The notes under the pieces were generated by a model, which was not told the origin of the DNA, ran no database searches, and was given only the letters and a program-made list of their open reading frames with translations. Below, in pieces: positions 53,105-62,095 of a DNA stretch of 64,000 nucleotides. The translations under genes and the position numbers were made by a program. This DNA is from G965277745 sp965277745 (GTDB taxonomy: Bacteria; Pseudomonadota; Gammaproteobacteria; Cardiobacteriales; Cardiobacteriaceae), in contig OZ255837.1 in NCBI GenBank assembly GCA_965277745.1, positions 62,001 to 126,000 of the forward strand. The letters are read 5' to 3'. The number at the start of each line of letters is the position of its first letter. Position 1 is the stretch's first letter.

Positions 53105-56044
53105 TCAGGCTTGTCTCTCGTTCAGGCGCGTAAGCAACACTTGCAAAGGATGGGCGAGAATCCGCGCATCGAGCCGTTTTACCTGGCAACGGCAGGAATA
53201 GCCGGTGGCGAGCAAAGTTTCCGCGTGTGCGGCGACCTTCCCCTGCCAGGAAAGTCGGTAGATCCCGCGTGAAGCGGCAAGATGTTCGGCTTCGTGTCCG
53301 TAGCTGCCCGCCATGCCGCAGCACCCGGTCGCAAGCGGCGTAAGCGTCAAGCCGAACGCGGCGAAAATCCGTCGCCATTGCGCCGAACTCGCGGGCAACT
53401 GGGTTTTTTCCGTGCAGTGCGCGGCGAGGTAATACACGTCGTCACTTCTCCGCATCTTCAGTGGATGGGCGGCGAGATAGGCGTCGAGCCATTCCTGCGG
53501 CAGTAACACTTCACGCGTGGGAGGTTCTGTCACGTCTTGTAAATATTCCTGACGGAAAACCAGGGTCATCGCCGGATCAAGTCCGATCAGGGGCAGGCCG
53601 CTCTCCGCAGCGCGCGCGAGAAAGGCTTCGTTTTTCTCGCGGCGGCGGAAAAAGCGCTCGCGAAAACCGTATACATGGAGCGGTTTGCCGTTCGCGAAAT
53701 ACGGCAGTACGTAGACCGTCACCCCAAGACCACGCAAAAGACGCAGCCAGTCGAGAAAGACCGGGGTATCGAAATAGCGGGTAAAGGCGTCCTGGACGAT
53801 GACGACCGCCGCTTGCGCCGGTTTTTTCGGCAGTTCGGCGACACGAGCGAGGGGGATGGCACCAGTCGTTGCCAGCGCGATTTTCGCCTGCGCATGGATC
53901 GGCGGCAGATCGACAAGTCCCAGCCATTTGCGCGTTATCGCTTTGACCGCCGGGAGCCGCTGGATGGCGTTGTAACCCGCGGCGCAACGCGCCATCGGCG
54001 GCATCAGGGTTTCCAAATTGGCGATCGCGCGCGACCTGAACGGGCGCTTGCGGCGGCGATGGTAATCGGCGAGGAAGCGGCTTTTCGCCTCCGGGATATC
54101 GACTTGCACCGGACATTGTCCGGCACAGGATTTACAGGCGAGACAGCCATCGAGCGCGGCGTGAACAGCTTCTTCGAAGGCGAAGTCGAGCGTGCCTTTC
54201 GCCTTGCGGTAAAGCCATTCCTTGATCAGCATCGCGCGCCCTTTCGGCGAGTGGACACGGTCGCGGCTGTATTTGTACGACGGGCACATCGGATCGTCGT
54301 CATCGTAGTTGAAACAGGCGCCGTTGCCGTTGCAGTGCATCACGCTGCCGAAACGCCGCCAGTCGCCGGGGGCAATCTCGCGATCCCGTTCACCGCGCAG
54401 GGCGACGTCGCTCAGGCCGCTCAATTTCGCCCGCGGCAGCGTCGCCGGAGTCGCGATCTTGCCGGGATTCAATTGATTGCGCGGATCGAAGAGCGCTTTG
54501 ACCTGCGTGATCAACGGCCAGGCCGCGCCGAAAAACGCCGGCGCGAAAGACGAACGCAGACCCTTGCCGTGCTCGCCCCAAAGCACGCCGCCGTATTGCC
54601 GCACCAGCGCGGCCACGCGTTCGCTTATGAGACGAATTTTCTCGCCGCTGTCGGGCGCCTTCAGATCGAGCGCAGGACGGACATGGAGCACCCCGGCATC
54701 GACATGCCCGAACATCCCGTAGGAAAGACCCATTTCATCGAGTAGCGCGCGGAAGGCGGCGATGAAATCGGCGAGACGCTCCGGCGGCACGGCGCAATCC
54801 TCGACAAACGGAAGCGGGCGTTTTTCGCCAGCCATTTTGCCGAGCAGACCGACCGCGCGCTTACGCATCTCATACAGTGAGGCGATGTTTCCCGCCTCCC
54901 GGGCAACGGTGATCGAACCGCGGCGAACGGAGTCGTCCGCCTGCAAATGGGCGAGAAACGCGGCGATCGCGCTTTCCAGGGCTTCTTTCGTCTTTCCATC
55001 GAACTCGACGAGATTGGCGCCGGCGGTCTTCCCTCCCGGCGTGTCGGGAAAATACTTTGCCACCCGCGCCCAGACGATATCGCTTCTCGCGAGGTCGAGT
55101 ACTTTGCCGTCGACGGTCTCGATAGACAGCGGATCGCACGCCATCAGCGTTCTGGCGTCGCGAAGGGCTTCCTGAAAATCGGCGTAGGCGATAACGATCA
55201 GGGCGCGGTGTTTCGGCAACGGCAAGACGTTCAAGGTGGCTTCGGCGACCAGACCGAGCGAGCCTTCCGAGCCGCACAGCACGCTATTGATATCGAAGCG
55301 GCCGCCGTCGAGCAAGTGCGGCAGATCGTAGCCGGTCAGGGCGCGGTTAAGACGCGGAAAGCTCTGTTCGATCACTTGCCGATTCTCCGCGGCGAGACGA
55401 TACAGGCCGCGGTAAAGCGCCTGTTGCGCCGGCGATTTGTCGGCCACCGCCGCCGCCCAGCCGTCCGCCGCCAGGGAAGCGGATTCGAGGACTTCACCGC
55501 CCAAGAGCACCGTTTTCAGCGCCAGCACGTGGTCGTGCGTTTTGCCGTAGCGGCAACTGCCCTGCCCGCTGGCGTCGGTATTGATCATTCCGCCGATGGT
55601 CGCGCGGTTGGCGGTGGAAAGCTCAGGGGCGAAAAACAAGCCGTACGGCGCAAGCGCGGCGTCGAGTTGATCCTTGACGACGCCGGCCTGCACGGTCGCC
55701 GTGCGCTTTTGCGGATCGATATCGATAATCCGGTTCATATGCCGTGAAACATCGACGACAATGCCGTCGGTCAGCGCTTGCCCGTTGGTGCCGGTACCGC
55801 CGCCGCGAGCGGTGAAGACAAGGTGCTCGAACGGCGCGTCGGCGGCAAGCGTCATAATCGCCTGCAGATCCTCGAGGCCGCGGGGCCAGATGATCGCCCG
55901 CGGGGGGCGGCGATAAATGGAATTGTCGGTCGCGTAGACGGTCAACTGCGCGTCGCTGCGCGAAAACTCGCCGCAAAAACCGCTTTGTCGCAAACGTTCG
56001 AGGAACCTTTCAACACGCGAAGGTTCGATAGCTCGTGTATCCAT
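53105..56044 (-). CDS. ydiJ: YdiJ-like FAD/Fe-S D-2-hydroxyacid dehydrogenase
   Basis: 979 residues; E. coli YdiJ has 1018. The N-terminal FAD-linked oxidase domain (PCMH fold) has FTARGGGTGTNGQALTDGIVVDVSRHMNRI, LSTANRATIGGMINTDASGQGS and LCGSEGSLGLVAEATL. A C-terminal ferredoxin-like part has CLACKSCAGQCPVQVDIPEAKS, and a CCG-type domain ends in ATGCCGMAGSYGHEAEH. Members oxidise D-2-hydroxyglutarate or D-lactate and feed electrons to the quinone pool. ATG 56044 (MDTRAIEPSRV) is chosen over one six codons earlier. The gene is single, with the small acidic gene 87 bases upstream on the same strand. Confidence 0.9.
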   Translation of the reverse strand: MDTRAIEPSRVERFLERLRQSGFCGEFSRSDAQLTVYATDNSIYRRPPRAIIWPRGLEDLQAIMTLAADAPFEHLVFTARGGGTGTNGQALTDGIVVDVSRHMNRIIDIDPQKRTATVQAGVVKDQLDAALAPYGLFFAPELSTANRATIGGMINTDASGQGSCRYGKTHDHVLALKTVLLGGEVLESASLAADGWAAAVADKSPAQQALYRGLYRLAAENRQVIEQSFPRLNRALTGYDLPHLLDGGRFDINSVLCGSEGSLGLVAEATLNVLPLPKHRALIVIAYADFQEALRDARTLMACDPLSIETVDGKVLDLARSDIVWARVAKYFPDTPGGKTAGANLVEFDGKTKEALESAIAAFLAHLQADDSVRRGSITVAREAGNIASLYEMRKRAVGLLGKMAGEKRPLPFVEDCAVPPERLADFIAAFRALLDEMGLSYGMFGHVDAGVLHVRPALDLKAPDSGEKIRLISERVAALVRQYGGVLWGEHGKGLRSSFAPAFFGAAWPLITQVKALFDPRNQLNPGKIATPATLPRAKLSGLSDVALRGERDREIAPGDWRRFGSVMHCNGNGACFNYDDDDPMCPSYKYSRDRVHSPKGRAMLIKEWLYRKAKGTLDFAFEEAVHAALDGCLACKSCAGQCPVQVDIPEAKSRFLADYHRRRKRPFRSRAIANLETLMPPMARCAAGYNAIQRLPAVKAITRKWLGLVDLPPIHAQAKIALATTGAIPLARVAELPKKPAQAAVVIVQDAFTRYFDTPVFLDWLRLLRGLGVTVYVLPYFANGKPLHVYGFRERFFRRREKNEAFLARAAESGLPLIGLDPAMTLVFRQEYLQDVTEPPTREVLLPQEWLDAYLAAHPLKMRRSDDVYYLAAHCTEKTQLPASSAQWRRIFAAFGLTLTPLATGCCGMAGSYGHEAEHLAASRGIYRLSWQGKVAAHAETLLATGYSCRCQVKRLDARILAHPLQVLLTRLNERQA

Positions 56045-56131
56045 GGAGGAATTTTGCCACAATCGCCCCTTCCGCGCGAAAAAATCCCCGCACTCGCAAA
56101 CGCCGCTTTGCGCGCCTTGCGCCGACGACGC

Positions 56132-56392
56132 TCATTCGTCGTAGGAATAGCCTTCTCTCGTGAGTTCCTCGCGGTCGTCGTCATCGTAGAACCAGCCATC
56201 TTCCTCGTTGCGTTCGAGGGCGTCGTCCCAGTCGATGCCGTCCTCACCGATTTCGTGGTAGGATTCCTCTTCGTCTTCGTCGAAATCGAGGCGCTCGCGG
56301 TCGTCTTCATCCCCTTCGTAATAACCATCGTCGAATTCATCGTGCTCGATGCCCATCGCCGCGATCGACGCTTTACCGTCGTGTTTTTGCAT
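56132..56392 (-). CDS. Very acidic small protein of unknown function
   Basis: 86 residues, of which 38 are Asp or Glu by my count, plus several Tyr and Trp. The ATG at 56392 has GGAGG five bases upstream, a strong signal that it is translated. Segments such as DDGYYEGDEDDRERLDFDED and NEEDGWFYDDDDREELTREG show no domain I know. It would be highly soluble and negatively charged: a DNA mimic, a metal buffer or a chaperone-like tail are guesses only. It lies between ogt and the YdiJ-like gene on the same strand. Confidence 0.65.
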   Translation of the reverse strand: MQKHDGKASIAAMGIEHDEFDDGYYEGDEDDRERLDFDEDEEESYHEIGEDGIDWDDALERNEEDGWFYDDDDREELTREGYSYDE

Positions 56393-56465
56393 GGCGTCCT
56401 CCCGCCGTTGTCGATTCATGCCCATCATAACGATGAACGTGAAATAGTTAAAAGCGAAATAACCT

Positions 56466-56999
56466 TCATCCCGATCGGCAAGTGTAGCGCTTTTCCAGAT
56501 CGAGCAAGAACGCTTTTCTCTCCACTCCACCGCCATAGCCTGCCAATCGGCAATTGCCGGCGATAACGCGATGACAGGGAATAACGAGTGAAATCGGGTT
56601 TTTTCCATTCGCCGCGCCCACCGCACGCGCCGCTTTCGCGCAACCGATGCGTTCGGCCTGGCGAGCATAAGACCAAGTCTCGCCATAGGGAATTTCTTGC
56701 AGGGCGGCCCACGCTTTCCGCTGAAACGGCGTCCCCTGGAGATCAAGGGGAATCTCGAAAGCACGCAGTTCCCCGTCAAAATACGCCGACAATTGCTCGC
56801 CGAACGCCCTGCTCACCGCGCTTTCGCACACTGTAAGCCGCTCCTGCGATTGGACTTTTCGCGCCTCTTGCCAGCGCCGCGTCGCGCTGCCGGTATCGAG
56901 AAAATCGAGTGCGCGCAATCCGCGTTCGGAAAAAATCGCCTGCAAGGGGCCAAGCGGGGAAGTCAGCGTGGCGAGACGATACGCGACGGATCCGGTCAT
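56466..56999 (-). CDS. ogt: Methylated-DNA-protein-cysteine methyltransferase
   Basis: 177 residues. It removes alkyl groups from O6-alkylguanine by suicidal transfer to a cysteine. The active site is NPISLVIPCHRVIAGNCRLAGYGGG, with the acceptor cysteine in PCHRV. FQRKAWAALQEIPYGETWSYARQAERIG is the DNA-binding helix-turn-helix. It is an Ogt-type stand-alone enzyme, without the Ada N-terminal domain. Its start overlaps the tag stop by four bases. Confidence 0.94.
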   Translation of the reverse strand: MTGSVAYRLATLTSPLGPLQAIFSERGLRALDFLDTGSATRRWQEARKVQSQERLTVCESAVSRAFGEQLSAYFDGELRAFEIPLDLQGTPFQRKAWAALQEIPYGETWSYARQAERIGCAKAARAVGAANGKNPISLVIPCHRVIAGNCRLAGYGGGVERKAFLLDLEKRYTCRSG

Positions 57000-57574
57000 G
57001 CGCCCTCCTTATGGTCGGGATGACAAAAGCAAGTGACAAGGTGGTCGTTGACCATCCCCACCGCCTGCATGAAAGCATAGCAGATAATCGGGCCGACGAA
57101 AGTGAACCCCGCTTTTTTCAGTCGTGCGGCGAGTCGTTCGGCGGCGGGTGTCACCGCCGGCACCTCGGCAGGACGCCGCCAGTGGTTGATTTGCGGATGA
57201 CCGTCAACCGTCTCCCACAGCCAGACAACGGGATCGGTTTTCTCGGCAAGGGCCAGCCACGCCCGGGCGTTGTAGACAAAGCCATCGATTTTGCGACGGT
57301 TGCGCACGATGCCCGGATCGGCGAGCAAGGCGGCGATTTTCACCGTGTCGTAGCAAGCGATTTTCCGCGCGTCGAAATCGTCGAAGACGGCGAAATAATG
57401 CGCCCGTTTTTGCAAAATCGTCCACCACGAGAGCCCGGCCTGCGCCCCCTCGAGGCACAGCATGGCGAACAGCCGCCGCGCGTCGTGAAGCGGCACGCCC
57501 CACTCTTCGTCGTGATAGCGCCGATAAAGCGGTGTTTTCTCCGCCCACGGGCAACGGGTGATCTCCGTGGTCAT
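56996..57574 (-). CDS. tag: DNA-3-methyladenine glycosylase I
   Basis: 192 residues. Tag excises 3-methyladenine from DNA. RCPWAEKTPLYRRYHDEEWGVPLHDARRLFAMLCLEGAQAGLSW is the family opening. GIVRNRRKIDGFVYNARAW and the zinc-site end DHLVTCFCHPDHK (Cys and His) close it. Four-base overlaps tie it to the VOC gene upstream and ogt downstream: two alkylation-repair enzymes on one message. Confidence 0.95.
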   Translation of the reverse strand: MTTEITRCPWAEKTPLYRRYHDEEWGVPLHDARRLFAMLCLEGAQAGLSWWTILQKRAHYFAVFDDFDARKIACYDTVKIAALLADPGIVRNRRKIDGFVYNARAWLALAEKTDPVVWLWETVDGHPQINHWRRPAEVPAVTPAAERLAARLKKAGFTFVGPIICYAFMQAVGMVNDHLVTCFCHPDHKEGA

Positions 57575-57960
57575 GTTTGATAGAACTCCAACGGCAGGCC
57601 ATCGGGGTCTTTGATGAAAAAGAACGATTTACCCGTGCATGGATCGACACGGATCGCTTCGCAGACGACGCCTTTCGCCTGCAATTTTTTACGCCTCTTT
57701 TCCACGTTTTCGACCGCAAAAGCGAGATGGCGCAGCCCGCAGGCTTCCGGCGAATGCCCGTCGCACCCCGGACGCGGCGGCGAATCGGGAAAGGAAAACA
57801 GCTCGATGACATAGCGCCCGTTCCAGCCGAGATCGCATTTCCAGGAATCGCGCCCCGCGCGATAGTGCTCGGCGAGCACTTCCATACCGAGTATCTCGCG
57901 GTAGAAAGCCTTGCCGCGCGCGTAGTCGCCGGTGATGATCGCGATATGGTGTATTCGCAT
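57571..57960 (-). CDS. VOC-family protein (glyoxalase I-like)
   Basis: 129 residues. MRIHHIAIITGDYARGKAFYREILGMEVLAEHYR and GLRHLAFAVENVEKRRKKLQAKGV are paired VOC half-modules, and GKSFFFIKDPDGLPLEFYQ is the closing metal-binding strand. It resembles YaeR/GloA2-type proteins, which may detoxify aldehydes or other electrophiles. Metal ligands are probably His5, Glu in VIELF, His in LRHLAF and Glu in PLEFYQ. It is first in an overlapping VOC-tag-ogt operon, hinting at a shared role against alkylating electrophiles. Confidence 0.85.
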   Translation of the reverse strand: MRIHHIAIITGDYARGKAFYREILGMEVLAEHYRAGRDSWKCDLGWNGRYVIELFSFPDSPPRPGCDGHSPEACGLRHLAFAVENVEKRRKKLQAKGVVCEAIRVDPCTGKSFFFIKDPDGLPLEFYQT

Positions 57961-58315
57961 TACGCCCTCGTCTTTCGCCGCCAGGTTTTACGGTGACCGC
58001 ACAATCCCGGCGGCATGTGGTTTTCCCGCCGGCAAAGCCGCCGTCACAGCGGCGATTCTACCATTTCGATGAACAGCGGTCGCGGGTATCTGTTCCCCCG
58101 CCTCCCTGCCTCTCCCGCTTGAGATCGAGGTATGGCACAGGGGAAAGCGCTCGCCATCTTTCCATGAGAAACAGAGGCCGATGCAGCGGCGCGATCATGT
58201 CGAGCGAGACGCGTTTCGCGTTTTTTACTACAATAAAACCACTTTTTTTGTAAATTTAAAATCATTCCCAAGGCAGATTGACGACAACTGCCGATGACAA
58301 GGAGGTCGCCCGTCG
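57961..58315. other. Divergent spacer between the VOC-tag-ogt operon and the sbmA-like gene
   Basis: 355 bases with no supported gene. A TACAAT at 58229-58234 in a T-rich patch may be a -10 towards the sbmA-like gene, without a clear -35. Confidence 0.35.
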
Positions 58316-59572
58316 ATGTTCAAAGCTTTTTTCCCTGCGCCGAAACCGTTTTTTCTCTCCGCCCTCTTCTGGCTGGCGGTCAATCTTTTGTGCTGGTATG
58401 GCGGCGGCAAAGCCTGGGGCGTCCTGATCGGCCTGCCGCAGGGCTACGCAGAGACGGTGTTGGCAATCAGCGTCAGCCGTTTCTGGTCGCCCGCATTTCT
58501 TTGGTTTTACCTCTGGTTTTTCCTTTCCACGGCGCTGTTCGCCGCTTTCTGGCGGCTGCTGTCGGCGAATCCATGGCAACGCTGGTCGATCTGCGGATCG
58601 GCGCTGATCCTCTTCGATATCTGGTTTTCCGTCAAAGTGGGCGTGACGATCAACGCCTGGTACCAGCCGTTTTACAATCTGATTCAACAGATGCTCGGCG
58701 GCGGCGGAAGCCTTCCTGTGACAAAGCTCTATGACGGCATCCTCACCTTTCTCCATATCGCCATGGTGGCGGTGACACTTACCGTGTTCAACATCTTTTT
58801 CATCAGCCACTACATTTTCCGCTGGCGCACCGCGATGAACGATCATTACGTCCGCCACTGGGAAAAACTGCGCCACATCGAAGGCGCCTCGCAGCGTATC
58901 CAGGAAGACACGATGCGTTTCGCGCGTATCCTCGAAGGGCTGGGCGTGGATTTGGTCAAGGCGCTGCTTACCCTGATCGCCTTCCTGCCGATTCTCTTCG
59001 AACTTTCCGAACACGTCCCTGAACTGCCTTTCGTTGGGCAAGTCCCCCATTCGCTGGTCGTCGCCGCGATCATCTGGGCATCGATCGGCACCGTCGTTCT
59101 CGCCGTGATCGGGGGTAAACTGCCGGGGCTCGAATTCAACAATCAGAAAGTCGAGGCCGCCTACCGCAAAGAACTGGTCTACGGAGAAGATCACCGCGAT
59201 CGCGCCCAGCCGCCGACCTTGAAAACGCTTTTCAGCGACGTGCGCGGCAATTATTTCCGCCTCTATTTTCACTACGTGTATTTCAATCTGGCGCGCATCT
59301 GGTATCTGCAACTCGATAACATCTACAGCATTTTCGTTCTTTTTCCGGCCATCGCCGCCGGAAAAATGACCCTCGGCCTGATCTCCCAGATCACCAACGT
59401 CTTCAATCAGGTGCGCGGCTCCTTCCAGTACCTGATCACTTCCTGGCCGACGATCATCGAGATGCTCTCGATCTACAAGCGCCTGAAGGCCTTCGAGTCG
59501 ACCATCGACTCGGATCGCCCCGTCAAGAAGCGCGACCGTTGTCCCGGTACTCAGGGGACTTCACCGAGATAG
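58316..59572 (+). CDS. sbmA: Peptide antibiotic transporter SbmA/BacA-like
   Basis: 418 residues; E. coli SbmA has 406. SbmA/BacA imports microcins, bleomycin and proline-rich peptides by the proton gradient; it has the membrane fold of an ABC exporter but no ATPase domain. Features: MFKAFFPAPKPFFLSALFW at the start, INAWYQPFYNLIQQML, WRTAMNDHYVRHWEKLRHIEGASQRIQEDTMRFARILE (family signature), LPGLEFNNQKVEAAYRKELVYGEDH and LFSDVRGNYFRLYFHYVYFN. The 3' end overlaps a convergent ABC exporter by 22 bases. Confidence 0.93.
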   Translation: MFKAFFPAPKPFFLSALFWLAVNLLCWYGGGKAWGVLIGLPQGYAETVLAISVSRFWSPAFLWFYLWFFLSTALFAAFWRLLSANPWQRWSICGSALILFDIWFSVKVGVTINAWYQPFYNLIQQMLGGGGSLPVTKLYDGILTFLHIAMVAVTLTVFNIFFISHYIFRWRTAMNDHYVRHWEKLRHIEGASQRIQEDTMRFARILEGLGVDLVKALLTLIAFLPILFELSEHVPELPFVGQVPHSLVVAAIIWASIGTVVLAVIGGKLPGLEFNNQKVEAAYRKELVYGEDHRDRAQPPTLKTLFSDVRGNYFRLYFHYVYFNLARIWYLQLDNIYSIFVLFPAIAAGKMTLGLISQITNVFNQVRGSFQYLITSWPTIIEMLSIYKRLKAFESTIDSDRPVKKRDRCPGTQGTSPR

Positions 59573-61404
59573 CCGCCGGTCTGATGCCGCCACAGGCGCG
59601 CGTAAACCCCGTCTTTCTCGAGCAGCGCGGCGTGGCTGCCCTCTTCGACGATGCGCCCGCCGTCAAGCACCACCAGGCGATCCATCGCGGCGATGGTCGA
59701 TAAACGATGGGCGATCGCGATCACCGTTTTACCGGCCATCAGGCGTATCAAGCTTTCCTGGATCGCCGTTTCCACTTCGCTGTCGAGTGCGGAAGTCGCT
59801 TCGTCGAGAATCAGGATCGGCGCGTCCTTGAGGAGCACCCGGGCAATGGCGATACGTTGTCTTTGTCCGCCGGAGAGTTTCACCCCGCGTTCGCCGACTT
59901 GCGCGTCGAGGCCGATGTTGCCCTGTGGATCGGACAGGGTGGCGATGAAATCCGCGGCTTCGGCGCCGCCGATGGCGCGTTGCAACGCCTCCTCGCTCGC
60001 CTCCGGCCGCCCGTAGAGAATATTCTCGCGCACCGAGCGGTGTAGCAACGAGGTGTCCTGGGTGACCATGGCGATGTGCCGGCGCAGACTTTCCTGGGTC
60101 ACTTTGGCGATATCCTGGCCATCGATCAGGATCCGTCCGTCTCGCAGGTCATAAAATCGCAGCAGGATGTTGACCAAGGTCGATTTGCCGGCGCCACTCG
60201 GCCCGACGAGGCCGATTTTCTCTCCCGGGCGGATAACGAGATCGAGATCACGGATCACCGAAAGGGACTTTCCGCCGGCGCCACCACCGCGCCGATAGCT
60301 GAAATCGACATGCTCGAAGCGGATACCGCCGGCGCTGATTCGCAGAACTTCGGCGTCGGGCGCATCGCGCACCTCGGCGGGGAGGGCGAGCATATGCATG
60401 CCATCGCTTACTATGCCGACGTTCTCGAAAAGAGCGTTGATTTCCCACAGGAGCCAATGTGACATTTCGTTAATGCGCAACGTCAAGGCAATGGCGATCG
60501 CGACCGCGCCGGCGCTCAAAAGACTATCTCGCCACAGGAAGATGCCCATCGCCGTGACACAAAAAATCAGCAAATAGTTGATGCTTTTAATGGCGACATC
60601 CAATTGGGTGACAAAACGGAACTGGCGATAGACCGTTTTCATGAAAGCGTCCATCGAATCACGCGCGTAGTCGGTTTCGCGGCGTGTATGGGCGAAAAGC
60701 TTGATGGTGGAAATGTTGCTGTAGGCATCGACGATACGTCCGGTCATCGTCGAGCGTGCGTGCGCCTGCGCCTGAGAAACCGATTTCAGTTTCGGGATGA
60801 AGCGGCACTGTAAGACGATGTAGGTGAAAAACCACAGCACTACCGGCAGCAAAAAGAGCCGCTTGAGGCTACCGAGCAACACCAGCATCGAAACGAAATA
60901 GACGCCGACATAAACCAGTACATGAATCAGCTTGAGAACCAATTCACGGACCGCGAGCGCCGTTTGCATCACTTTGGTCGCCACCCGTCCGGCGAATTCA
61001 TCTTGATAAAAACCCAAACTCTGCGCGAGCAAATGACGGTGCATGCGAAAGCGGATCGCCATCGGTAAATTTCCCACCAACGTCTGATTGCTGAGCAGGG
61101 AACTGAGCAATTGCAGCAATGGCAGGCATACGAGCAGCACCGCGCCCATCGCGAGCAAGTTCGGTAATCGATCGTGCGGAAATTGCGCCTTGTCCTGCTC
61201 GCCGAGCCAATCGACGATGTTCCCCATGAACGCGAAAAGGCTGATTTCGAGGATCGAGATCATCGCGTTGATGAGAGAGATAAGGAAAATCGGCCACTTG
61301 AAGCCGTTCGCGTGATGCAGGCAAAAACGCAGCAAGGTGCGCGGGGAAGCGTCTGTTGTGACGGGCGGATAGGGATCGGTCAGTCTTTCGAAAAAATTGA
61401 GCAT
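59551..61404 (-). CDS. ABC exporter, fused membrane and ATPase domains
   Basis: 617 residues from the ATG at 61404 (MLNFFERLTDPYPPV); the frame is open upstream, but without homology. An N-terminal six-helix membrane domain is followed by an ATPase: Walker A GPSGAGKST, Q-loop in AMVTQDTSLLHRSVRENILYG, signature KLSGGQRQRIAIARVLL, Walker B ILILDEATSALD, H-loop in VIAIAHRLSTIA. It resembles the MsbA/YddA-like multidrug and lipid exporters; the substrate is unknown. Its 3' end overlaps the convergent sbmA-like gene by 22 bases. A proper MsbA is normally next to lpxK, which is not seen here. Confidence 0.88.
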   Translation of the reverse strand: MLNFFERLTDPYPPVTTDASPRTLLRFCLHHANGFKWPIFLISLINAMISILEISLFAFMGNIVDWLGEQDKAQFPHDRLPNLLAMGAVLLVCLPLLQLLSSLLSNQTLVGNLPMAIRFRMHRHLLAQSLGFYQDEFAGRVATKVMQTALAVRELVLKLIHVLVYVGVYFVSMLVLLGSLKRLFLLPVVLWFFTYIVLQCRFIPKLKSVSQAQAHARSTMTGRIVDAYSNISTIKLFAHTRRETDYARDSMDAFMKTVYRQFRFVTQLDVAIKSINYLLIFCVTAMGIFLWRDSLLSAGAVAIAIALTLRINEMSHWLLWEINALFENVGIVSDGMHMLALPAEVRDAPDAEVLRISAGGIRFEHVDFSYRRGGGAGGKSLSVIRDLDLVIRPGEKIGLVGPSGAGKSTLVNILLRFYDLRDGRILIDGQDIAKVTQESLRRHIAMVTQDTSLLHRSVRENILYGRPEASEEALQRAIGGAEAADFIATLSDPQGNIGLDAQVGERGVKLSGGQRQRIAIARVLLKDAPILILDEATSALDSEVETAIQESLIRLMAGKTVIAIAHRLSTIAAMDRLVVLDGGRIVEEGSHAALLEKDGVYARLWRHQTGGYLGEVP

Positions 61405-61651
61405 GGCGTGTCGGTTGATCGAAAAGAGGAGGCAGTGGGCAAGGCCTGGCGTAAAGCGGTCTTGTACCATGATCTCGCCCGCATCGAAAAATTGACCCCG
61501 CGCGAGGATCGTATACCGCAACAAATCGGCGGCGGAAAAGTGTCTTGCAAGAAAACGTGACAATCGCGGCAACCGACGATACTCGCCCATGCCCTTTACG
61601 ACAGAAAGGCCAATAGCGGCAATATCAGCGGGATTGGCTTTACAGACCGTT

Positions 61652-62092
61652 TTATCGCTGCTTTGCGCCTCGCGACAGGGATTCAAGCTGCAAGGCGGTT
61701 CCGCCATCGGCGACGCCGGCCGATGGCGGTGCAGCTTGTTCACGGCGTTTTTCCTTGTCCAGCCCGGCGACATCGGGAATGCCCGTGATTTCCGCTTGCG
61801 GCAGGACAAAAAACGTCTCGTTGCGCCCGATCATGCCGTACGCCTCACGGGCCTTTTCTTCATACGCATTGAAAGCATCCGGCGACCGCAGCGTCTGCAC
61901 TTCGGCACCGAGTGTCTGATTGCGCTCTTCGAGCGTCTGGTTTTCCCTCTCGTGCAAGACCACCTGGGCGCGCAATCCCTCGATGCGATGCTTTTTTGCC
62001 GCCTGTAAGCGAAAAAGATAATAATCACCCACAACCAATACAGCGACTGTCATGACCAACGCCACAAAAAGAAAGCGGCATTTACTCGCCAT
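61652..62092 (-). CDS. ftsB: Cell division protein FtsB
   Basis: 146 residues. FtsB links FtsL and FtsQ in the divisome. One N-terminal membrane helix (FLFVALVMTVAVLVVGDYYLF) is followed by a coiled coil (AAKKHRIEGLRAQVVLHERENQTLEERNQTLGAEVQTL), then the EEKAREAYGMIGRNETFFVLP segment that is the FtsB/DivIC hallmark. The last 40 residues are an unstructured tail; E. coli FtsB has 103. It lies three bases after eno, the standard eno-ftsB order. Confidence 0.92.
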   Translation of the reverse strand: MASKCRFLFVALVMTVAVLVVGDYYLFRLQAAKKHRIEGLRAQVVLHERENQTLEERNQTLGAEVQTLRSPDAFNAYEEKAREAYGMIGRNETFFVLPQAEITGIPDVAGLDKEKRREQAAPPSAGVADGGTALQLESLSRGAKQR

Positions 62093-62095
62093 ACC

